NCBI GenBank assembly: GCA_963749905.1
Contig: CAVVOF010000004.1
Coordinates: 682,001 to 746,000 of the forward strand
Length of the DNA: 64,000 nt
From: UBA10649 sp963749905
GTDB taxonomy: Bacteria; Actinomycetota; Actinomycetes; S36-B12
Direction of reading: 5' to 3'
Positions within the stretch are counted from its first letter, which is position 1. Each line of letters opens with the position of its first letter. This document shows positions 58,162 through 64,000 of this stretch, piece after piece. The position numbers and the translations under genes were made by a program. The notes below the pieces were generated by a model. The model was not told where the DNA came from and did no database searches. It saw nothing but the letters and a program-made list of their open reading frames with translations.

Positions 58162-59670
58162 TCAAGCGGGGGTGGTAGCCACGATCAGACCGACGAACCG
58201 ACGGTGCGTTCCTGCGCCGACCGGACGACCGCGCGGGACGCGATCCAGGTCCAGCCGGGCTCCCGATGCCGGCGCCGTCTCCTCGACGATGGCGAAACCG
58301 GCCTTGGCCGCGTTGCCGAAGTCGTCGTCGACGTGCACGGTGTTCTCCCAGCCATGGTGGTGCAGCATCGAGACGACCGCGGACGCGCGATAGCCCGACC
58401 CGCAGTAGACGTAGACCGGAGCGTCCTTGGGCAGTTCGCCCATGCGGTCATGCACCTCGTAGAAGGGCATGAACATCGCGCCGTCGACGTGGCCGGACTC
58501 CCATTCGAGGATCTGGCGGGTGTCCACGAGCACGGCCGACGGATCGTCGGCCACCGCGGACCTCAGCTGGTCGAAGGTGACCCGGCGGATCGACTTCGGC
58601 TGCTCGTCGTCGGCCATCCAGAAGATGGGGCCGCCGACGGCCTGTGCCGCGGGCCGATCGATGCCGACGCGGACCAGCTCGCGCTGGGCCGCCTCGACCT
58701 GCTCGGTGGTGGCGCCGAGCAGCGTGATCGGGGTGCCCCACGGGATCAGCCAGGCCAGGTAGTTGATGAACGGCCCGTCCAGGTCGAAGTTCAGCGCCCC
58801 GGCCACATGGCCGGCCGCGAACATCTCCCGGCTGCGCAGGTCGACGATCCACTCGCCGGCGTCGATGCGCCGCCGCAGCTCGTCCGGCTCGGCGAGCGCC
58901 GGCAGCGAGAGGTCGACGTCGGCCGGTCCGGCCGCGTTGGTCGGGCCCATGTGCGCGTAGTAGGCGGGGAAGACGTCGAGGCCGGTCAGCAGCACCTCGA
59001 CGAAGTCCTCCTCCGCCTGGGTGAGGGCCGGGTTGATGCCCTTCTCCTGGCCGATCGACGTCTGCACGCCCTCGGTCTGGATGGACGAGCAGAAGGAGCC
59101 GAAACCGTGGGTCGGATAGATGGCGGTGTCGTCATCCAGCCGCTCCACGAGCCGATGGGCGGAGTGCCACTGGTCATGCGCCTGCTTCTCGGTCAGGTCG
59201 GGGCTGACGAGGTCCGGCCGGCCGACGGTGCCGTACAGCAGCGAACCGCCGGTGAACACGGCACCCGGATGCCCGTCGCGGCTGACCGCGTAGGAGACGT
59301 GGTGCGGGGTGTGTCCCGGGGTGTGCACGACGGCCACCTCGAAGGAGCCGACGGAGACGGTGTCGCCGTCACGCACGGGCACGACGCGCTCCTGCCCCAG
59401 GTAGGCGAGGTCGACGTCGCCGGGCACGAGATAGACCGCCTCGTGCAGGCGCGCGAGCTGGTAGCCGCCGGTGACGTAGTCGTTGTGGATGTGGGTCTCG
59501 GCCACGTGCGTGATCGTCAGCCCATGCTCGGCGACGAGCCGCTCGATCCGGTCGAGGTCGCGCGGGGGATCGACGACGAGGGCGTGCTCGCCGTCATGCG
59601 CGACGTAGCTGCGGTCGCCGAGGCCGGCCGTCTCGAGGACGAGGACGTGAGGGGTGCTCGTATAGGTCAT
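58162..59670 (-). CDS. MBL-fold/double-rhodanese fusion protein (persulfide dioxygenase-like)
   Basis: 502 residues: metallo-beta-lactamase domain (about 1-235) and two rhodanese domains (about 265-365 and 375-475). The MBL motif is THIHNDYVTGG, so HxHxDH has Tyr65 for the last His; the third ligand region is HTPGHTPHH; the place of the ETHE1 iron-ligand Asp (FTGD) reads FTGG at 142. The first rhodanese lacks an active Cys (ITLLGATTEQ); the second has VYCGSGYRAS with Cys. ETHE1-like enzymes oxidise glutathione persulfide to sulfite and rhodanese then handles sulfane sulfur; the substitutions make a related but altered chemistry possible. Confidence 0.85.
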   Translation of the reverse strand: MTYTSTPHVLVLETAGLGDRSYVAHDGEHALVVDPPRDLDRIERLVAEHGLTITHVAETHIHNDYVTGGYQLARLHEAVYLVPGDVDLAYLGQERVVPVRDGDTVSVGSFEVAVVHTPGHTPHHVSYAVSRDGHPGAVFTGGSLLYGTVGRPDLVSPDLTEKQAHDQWHSAHRLVERLDDDTAIYPTHGFGSFCSSIQTEGVQTSIGQEKGINPALTQAEEDFVEVLLTGLDVFPAYYAHMGPTNAAGPADVDLSLPALAEPDELRRRIDAGEWIVDLRSREMFAAGHVAGALNFDLDGPFINYLAWLIPWGTPITLLGATTEQVEAAQRELVRVGIDRPAAQAVGGPIFWMADDEQPKSIRRVTFDQLRSAVADDPSAVLVDTRQILEWESGHVDGAMFMPFYEVHDRMGELPKDAPVYVYCGSGYRASAVVSMLHHHGWENTVHVDDDFGNAAKAGFAIVEETAPASGARLDLDRVPRGRPVGAGTHRRFVGLIVATTPA

Positions 59671-59672
59671 GG

Positions 59673-59984
59673 TCAGGCTCCTGTCGTCAGGGGGAAGCCG
59701 GCCGCGCGCCAGGCGGAGGTGCCGCCGTCGACGCTGACCGAGTGGATGCCGTGCCGGTCGAGGTACGAGGCCGCCTGATAGCTCCGGTTGCCGCCCTCGC
59801 AGACCAGCCAGACCGGGCTGGTGCCCTTCAGCTCGTCCATGCGGAGCGGGACCAGGCTCAGCGGGATCCAGTCGGCGTGCGGGATGTGGCCGGCGACGAA
59901 CTCATGCCGTTCACGGACGTCGACGACACGCTCGCCGCGCTGGTGCGCGGCGGCCAGTTCGGTGATGTGTGCAGTGGAGACCAT
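59673..59984 (-). CDS. Single-domain rhodanese (sulfurtransferase)
   Basis: 103 residues: VVDVRERHEFVAGHIPHADWIPLSLVPLRM, active loop VWLVCEGGNRSYQAA with the catalytic Cys, and DGGTSAWRAAGFPLTTG. Moves sulfane sulfur between carriers. First gene of the two-gene persulfide operon (2-bp gap to the next gene). The ATG at 59984 lies right after the promoter-operator, with almost no leader, so translation is probably leaderless. Confidence 0.92.
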   Translation of the reverse strand: MVSTAHITELAAAHQRGERVVDVRERHEFVAGHIPHADWIPLSLVPLRMDELKGTSPVWLVCEGGNRSYQAASYLDRHGIHSVSVDGGTSAWRAAGFPLTTGA

Positions 59985-59991
59985 GTCGAGA

Positions 59992-60020
59992 ACTATACCC
60001 CCGGGGGTATAGACCCGCAA
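59992..60020 (-). promoter_or_regulatory. Promoter with a 20-bp CsoR/CstR-type operator in front of the rhodanese operon
   Basis: Positions 59993-60012 are an exact palindrome, CTATACCCCCGGGGGTATAG, the ATACCCCC-GGGGGTAT type bound by CsoR-family sulfur or copper sensors (CstR, CsoR). On the minus strand TTGCGG (60015-60020) and TATAGT (59992-59997) form a -35/-10 pair with a 17-bp spacer, and the -10 is part of the palindrome, so binding must block the promoter. No csoR/cstR gene is in the window. Confidence 0.8.
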
Positions 60021-60035
60021 CCCGGGACGCGCGCC

Positions 60036-60590
60036 TCAGCCGCCGTAGACGTGCGGTGCCAGGGTGCCGACGCAGCGCAGGTTGCGGTACTTCTCCGCGT
60101 AGTCGAGGCCGTAGCCCACCACGAACTCGTTCGGGATGTCGAAGCCGATGTAGCGCGGGGAGACGTTGACCTTCTGCGCGTCGGGCTTGCGCAGCAGCGT
60201 GAACACCTCGACGGACGCTGGGCCGCGCGAGCCGAGGTTCTTCAGCAGCCACGACAGCGTCAGCCCGGAGTCGAGGATGTCCTCGACCACCAGCACATTG
60301 CGGCCACTCACGTCGGCGTCGAGGTCCTTGAGGATGCGCACGACGCCGCTGGAGGTGGTGCCTGACCCGTAGGAGGACACCGCCATCCAGTCCATGTCCG
60401 CGGTGCGATGCAGGCTGCGGGCCAGGTCCGCCATCACCATCACCGCGCCCTTGAGCACGCCCACCAGGAGGAGGTCCTTGCCCGCGTAGTCCGAGTCGAT
60501 CTGCGCGGCGAGCTCGTCGAGTCTGGCTCGGATCTGCGCCTCCGTCAGCAGCACGTGCTGCAGTTCGGAGGTGATGTCGTCAGGCTCCAC
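60036..60590 (-). CDS. hpt: Hypoxanthine(-guanine) phosphoribosyltransferase
   Basis: Purine salvage enzyme using PRPP, 184 residues. LLVGVLKGAVMVMADLAR, the PRPP loop VLVVEDILDSGLTLSWLL and the C-terminal DIPNEFVVGYGLDYAEKYRNL are standard. GTG 60590 overlaps tilS by 11 bp, the usual tilS-hpt pair. Confidence 0.95.
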   Translation of the reverse strand: MEPDDITSELQHVLLTEAQIRARLDELAAQIDSDYAGKDLLLVGVLKGAVMVMADLARSLHRTADMDWMAVSSYGSGTTSSGVVRILKDLDADVSGRNVLVVEDILDSGLTLSWLLKNLGSRGPASVEVFTLLRKPDAQKVNVSPRYIGFDIPNEFVVGYGLDYAEKYRNLRCVGTLAPHVYGG

Positions 60591-61605
60591 CGGCGACTCC
60601 GTTCTCAGGGATGGACGATCGCAGCCACAGCCTCCCACAGGCCCGCTCAGCGCGTACGCCGCCCGGCAGGCTGGCCTCCCCCTGACCGTGCCAGTCCTCG
60701 ACGAAGGCCCGCAGTCGGACGACGTGGTCGAAGTCCAGCTCGGCGGCCGGGCAGCCCGCAGCGAACGCCATGGCCCTGAGGACTCGGCTGCGCACGGCCG
60801 CGGGCAGCCCCGCGAGGTCGTCGCACTCCGCTGACACACCGTCGGCGGCCACGCGCACGACGGAGTCGAATGCCTCAGCCGCCCACGCCTCGAGCGCGTC
60901 CGCGTCGTCCCGCAGCAGCGCCGCCGACCGGGTCAGGCCGAGCACGACTCCCGGCCCCAGCTCCTCCCCGAGGCCGTCGAGCAGTGTCCGCACCCGGACC
61001 CGCGCGAAGGACGGGTCCGCGTTGTGCGGATCGGCCCAGGCTCGCAGGCCCAACGGCTCGAGGACCTCCGACGCGGCGGCGTGGACGGTCGCGCGCGGGA
61101 GGTCGAGGAACGGCCGACGGAACACACCGGTGCGGGGCGCCATCGAGCCGAGGCTGCGGGCTCCCGAGCCGCGCGACAGCCGGAGCAGCACGGTCTCCGC
61201 CTGATCGTCGCGGGTGTGGCCGAGCAGCACGGCGGCCGCCCCAGCGTCCTCGGCCGCCTGACGCAGCGCCGCGTACCGAGCGTCTCGGGCCGCGGCCTCG
61301 AGTCCGCCCGGCCCGGCGACCTCGACGCGGACGACGTCGGCCGGCACGCCCAGGGCGGCACTCGCCCGGGCCGCGCCCTCGGCGACCTCCGCCGATCCGG
61401 CCTGCAAGCCGTGGTCGATCACGACCGAACGGGCCGTCAGCCCGCCGCGTGCCGCCACCCAGCCAGCCGCGGCCGCCAGGGCCAGCGAGTCCGGGCCGCC
61501 GGAGCAGGCGACCAGGACGGTCGCGCCCGGCGCGAGGTCCTCCACGCCGGCGGCCACGGCCCCGCGCGTGGTCATCACGTCCGCGGACGCGGCTCGCTGG
61601 GTCAC
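60580..61605 (-). CDS. tilS: tRNA(Ile) lysidine synthetase
   Basis: Converts C34 of tRNA-Ile(CAU) to lysidine so it reads AUA. 341 residues. P-loop VACSGGPDSLALA at about 33-45, VIDHGLQAGS, AVLLGHTRDDQAETVLLRL and RPFLDLPRATVH. C-terminal part as in short actinobacterial forms. GTG overlaps the metalloprotease stop. Confidence 0.95.
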   Translation of the reverse strand: MTQRAASADVMTTRGAVAAGVEDLAPGATVLVACSGGPDSLALAAAAGWVAARGGLTARSVVIDHGLQAGSAEVAEGAARASAALGVPADVVRVEVAGPGGLEAAARDARYAALRQAAEDAGAAAVLLGHTRDDQAETVLLRLSRGSGARSLGSMAPRTGVFRRPFLDLPRATVHAAASEVLEPLGLRAWADPHNADPSFARVRVRTLLDGLGEELGPGVVLGLTRSAALLRDDADALEAWAAEAFDSVVRVAADGVSAECDDLAGLPAAVRSRVLRAMAFAAGCPAAELDFDHVVRLRAFVEDWHGQGEASLPGGVRAERACGRLWLRSSIPENGVAGGA

Positions 61606-62666
61606 GGCAGGGCGTCGACCCGGTCGAGCCAGGCCTGCGGATCGTGGAGGTCGGCCCGGGTCGGCAGGTGGGCCGGAGAGGTCCAGACGCGGTTGAAGCC
61701 GGACATCCCCACCCGGTCGACGACTCCGCGCACGAAGGCTGCCCCTTCGCTGTACTGCTTCAGCTTCGCGTCCATGCCCAGCGCCGTCCGCGCCAGCGCG
61801 TCGAGCGCCCCCGGCTGCTGCCGACGGGTCGTGAAGCGCTCGCGGATCAGCTGCACCGAGGGGATGACCTCCGGTCCGACCGCGTCCATCACGACATCGG
61901 CGTGGCCCTCGAGCAGCGACATCAGCGCGGTCAGCTCGTCGAAGATGACGCGCTGCTCCGGCGTCTGGATCGCCTCGATGACGCTGACGTCACTGTCCGA
62001 CCTCAACGACCGCACCAGCGCGTAGCCGAAGGCGACCAGCCGCTGCATGGTCTCGCGGGCGCTGAGGTCGGAGGCGTCCAGCAGTGCGGTGATCCGGTCG
62101 GTCAGGTGCTCGGCCAGCCACGGCACCGCTCCGAACTGCACCCGGTGCGTCTCCTCGTGCAGGCACACCCAGTACCGGAAGTCGCGGGCCGGCACGTCCA
62201 GCGCCCGCTCGACGTTGACGATCGTCGGCGCGACGAGCAGCAGGCGCTTCTGCTGGCCGGGGTCCACGAAGGTCTCGAACTGCCCGAGCACCTTGCCGGA
62301 CAGCCACGCCAGCACCGCGCCCAGCTGCAGCGCGGTTCCGCGGGAGCCGAGGCTGCGGACCACGGCGGGCGCCGCCTCCGCCTTCTCGCTGAAGGTCTCC
62401 CACTCGCCGAGGACGACCCGCATGCCGTTCACGTTCGACGCGATCCAGCCGGACCGGTCGACGACGGTCGCGGCAGCGGAGTCCGGCGCGGTCAGTCCGG
62501 TCACGCCTCGGACCGGAGCGATCGCCTCGGCGGACAGGTCCCGGAGCATGGCGACCGCCGCTCGGGCCTCATCCGCCGGGAGATCCGGGCCCTTCGGGGC
62601 GAGCCGACGGGCCGTGGCGATGGCGAGGTCCCAGTCGATCGGCTCGATCTCGGCGGCCGCCGTCAC
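61602..62666 (-). CDS. DUF2342 family zinc-dependent metalloprotease-like protein
   Basis: 354 residues of the actinobacterial family placed between dacB and tilS. Gluzincin-like motif CLHEETHRVQF with a downstream Glu in LMSLLEGHADVVMDAVG, as in active zinc proteases. WIASNVNGMRVVLGEW and FNRVWTSPAHLPTRADLHDPQAWLDRV are further conserved points (in parts). GTG at 62666; a longer open frame exists but lies within the manA gene end. Substrate unknown. Confidence 0.85.
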   Translation of the reverse strand: MTAAAEIEPIDWDLAIATARRLAPKGPDLPADEARAAVAMLRDLSAEAIAPVRGVTGLTAPDSAAATVVDRSGWIASNVNGMRVVLGEWETFSEKAEAAPAVVRSLGSRGTALQLGAVLAWLSGKVLGQFETFVDPGQQKRLLLVAPTIVNVERALDVPARDFRYWVCLHEETHRVQFGAVPWLAEHLTDRITALLDASDLSARETMQRLVAFGYALVRSLRSDSDVSVIEAIQTPEQRVIFDELTALMSLLEGHADVVMDAVGPEVIPSVQLIRERFTTRRQQPGALDALARTALGMDAKLKQYSEGAAFVRGVVDRVGMSGFNRVWTSPAHLPTRADLHDPQAWLDRVDALP

Positions 62667-62676
62667 GCGCGCGCCG

Positions 62677-63723
62677 TCATCGCGGCGCCCGGGGCGCATC
62701 GGGGGCCGGCGGGCGGCAGACGACGCCGACGAGCGGATCCCCGTCACCGTCGCCGTGCAGCGTGTACTCGCCCGCGGCGTACGGCACCAGCACGACATCG
62801 CCCCGGGCCACCTCGAGGGAGCCGGCCGGGCTGCCCAGCACTCCGCGCCCGCCGAGGACGAGCACGATCGCGAATCCGGCAGCCACGCTGACCGGCCCGT
62901 CCGACGCGTCGAAGCGATGCGCCCGGAAGTACGAGTCGGCCGCGGCAGGCATCGTGGTCACCAGACCGGCGCGCTCGATGTCCTCCCTCGGCAGCACGAG
63001 GTGGTCGAGGTCCGAGTCCGAGACGGCGGACAGGTCCACCGCCTGCAGCGCCGTGTCGAAGCCGAGGTCGAGGTGGCCGTCGCGGGCGCCGTCGACGGCG
63101 AAGCCCTGCCACTCCAGCAGGATGGACAGGTCGGTCGGCTCCTGCAGCTCGAGCACGAAGACGCCGGCCGCGACCGTGTGCGGCAGGCCGGCCGGCACCA
63201 GCATCGCGTCGCCTGGCCGGACCACGCGGGTGCGCAGCGCGGAGAGAAGGGCGTCGCTGTCGCGTGCGGCGACCCACTCCGCCACCTGCGCCATGGTCAT
63301 CTCGTCCGCGAAGCCGACGCCGACCTCGGCGCCCTCGGGCGCGTCGAGGACGTACCAGGCCTCGGTCTTGCCGTGCGCGAGGCCGAGGTGCGTCCGGGAG
63401 AACTCCCGGTTCGGGTGCAGGTGCACGGGCAGCCGCTGGTCGAGGTCGAGCAGCTTGATCAGGACCTCGGTGCTGGTGCCGTAGCGGGCCACGTGGTCGG
63501 GCCCGAGCCACGCCGACGGATCCGCGTCGATGGCGTCGAGCAGGAGCCGGCCGTCGGGCAGCACGCTGAAGCCCTGCGGCGCCTGGCCGAAGCGCGCCGT
63601 CGTCGACCCGATCCACTCCTCGGGGCGCTGCGGGCCGCCCGGACCGTGCCGGAGCTCGCCGATGCGGTTGCCGCCCCGGTAGAAGTGGTCGAACTGGTTG
63701 ACGGGAAGCAGTATCGGCCTCAT
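62677..63723 (-). CDS. manA: Mannose-6-phosphate isomerase, type I
   Basis: Interconverts mannose 6-phosphate and fructose 6-phosphate for GDP-mannose and glycan synthesis. 348 residues. Zinc ligands in QRLPVHLHPN and GKTEAWYVLD, and LVPAGLPHTVAAGVFVLELQEPTD near the active site. ATG 63723. The insertion of manA between dacB and the DUF2342 gene is not part of the common tilS cluster as I know it. Confidence 0.92.
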   Translation of the reverse strand: MRPILLPVNQFDHFYRGGNRIGELRHGPGGPQRPEEWIGSTTARFGQAPQGFSVLPDGRLLLDAIDADPSAWLGPDHVARYGTSTEVLIKLLDLDQRLPVHLHPNREFSRTHLGLAHGKTEAWYVLDAPEGAEVGVGFADEMTMAQVAEWVAARDSDALLSALRTRVVRPGDAMLVPAGLPHTVAAGVFVLELQEPTDLSILLEWQGFAVDGARDGHLDLGFDTALQAVDLSAVSDSDLDHLVLPREDIERAGLVTTMPAAADSYFRAHRFDASDGPVSVAAGFAIVLVLGGRGVLGSPAGSLEVARGDVVLVPYAAGEYTLHGDGDGDPLVGVVCRPPAPDAPRAPR

Positions 63724-63754
63724 CGCGTGTCTCCTCTGCGTGGCGGCTGCGATC

Positions 63755-64000
63755 TCACGGCGACGTGCATCCGCAGGTCGCCAGCCGACTGGCGATCCGG
63801 TCCATAGTCTCGCGCGTCCCGGCCAGTGAGCGAACATCGTTCGCGATCATCGCGAAGACCAGCAGTCGACCGTCCGAGTCGAGCACGGTGCCGGCCAGGC
63901 TGACGACCCCGGTGAGGGTCCCGGTCTTGGCGTGGACGAAGCCGCGGCCGGGCCGGGTCTGCGGACTGGTGTACCGGTCGGCGAGCGTGCCGGTGAAGCC
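63755..64000 (-). CDS. dacB: C-terminal end of a D-alanyl-D-alanine carboxypeptidase (PBP4/DacB type)
   Basis: The minus strand from the window edge is open for 81 codons to a TGA at 63755. It reads ...GFTGTLADRYTS...RPGRGFVHAKTGTLTGVVSLAGTV (KTGT, third penicillin-binding motif) and ends LLVFAMIANDVRS...CGCTSP. The S13-type KTGTLTGV and the following strand are those of DacB, which trims peptidoglycan stem peptides. It is 31 bp upstream of manA; the dacB-DUF2342-tilS-hpt neighbourhood is standard. Confidence 0.88.
   Translation of the reverse strand, partial: GFTGTLADRYTSPQTRPGRGFVHAKTGTLTGVVSLAGTVLDSDGRLLVFAMIANDVRSLAGTRETMDRIASRLATCGCTSP

Overview
The window is about 64 kb of very GC-rich DNA (roughly 70% by eye) with many GTG starts, ATGA/GTGA stop-start overlaps and dense operons. 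The gene neighbourhoods glmU-prs-rplY-pth-mfd-mazG-eno-ftsB-DUF501-ppx and tilS-hpt-ftsH-folE-folP-folB-folK-DUF3180-panC-nadB-nadC-coaX-lysS are typical of Actinomycetota chromosomes. I cannot fix the genus. It is ordinary chromosome with accessory islets: no phage, transposase or CRISPR array is visible.

Layout. 1-5.7 kb: accessory genes (GNAT fragment, M20 peptidase, a frameshifted XPB-like helicase, arylamine N-acetyltransferase, a cupin/TetR pair with its own palindromic operator, a GerW-like protein). 5.7-20 kb: a carbohydrate island. On the minus strand are GH36 alpha-galactosidase, a DeoR regulator, an ABC importer (lipoprotein and two unusually large permeases) and glpD. Divergently, on the plus strand, are GH42 beta-galactosidase, galT and galK; a LacI regulator closes the island. 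20-38 kb: the core block on the minus strand from glmU down to ppx, interrupted between mazG and eno by DUF885, a small dimeric-barrel protein, a direct-repeat-flanked GNAT gene, an HNH/DUF222 protein and an MFS permease. 38-46.5 kb: pirin, tRNA-Gln, desaturase plus FasR-like TetR, MarR, amidase, N-acetylglutamate synthase, lysS, HAD, TetR. 46.5-58 kb: NAD, pantothenate/CoA and folate biosynthesis and ftsH, with an orphan NuoD-like gene. 58-64 kb: a persulfide/rhodanese operon under a CsoR/CstR-like operator, then hpt, tilS, a DUF2342 metalloprotease, manA and the end of a D-Ala-D-Ala carboxypeptidase gene.

How the genes fit together. The galactoside island can import a galactoside, remove alpha- and beta-linked galactose, and send galactose through GalK/GalT. 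The presence of glpD in the importer operon suggests that the other hydrolysis product could be glycerol, so galactosylglycerols (algal or plant galactolipid headgroups, floridoside) are a testable substrate class. Two DeoR-type operators lie 136 bp apart upstream of that operon.

Three things stand out about the DNA itself. First, seven genes (XPB helicase, DUF501, MFS, mfd, desaturase, MarR, amidase) are each broken by one single-base indel whose correction restores a full-length family member, so residual base-call errors are more likely than real pseudogenes. Second, intergenic spaces hold long exact palindromes and repeat modules (1326-1514, 34338-34474, 39655-39716, 52802-52871). Third, the 3' end of lysS carries an in-frame 33-bp tandem repeat that abuts the next start codon.
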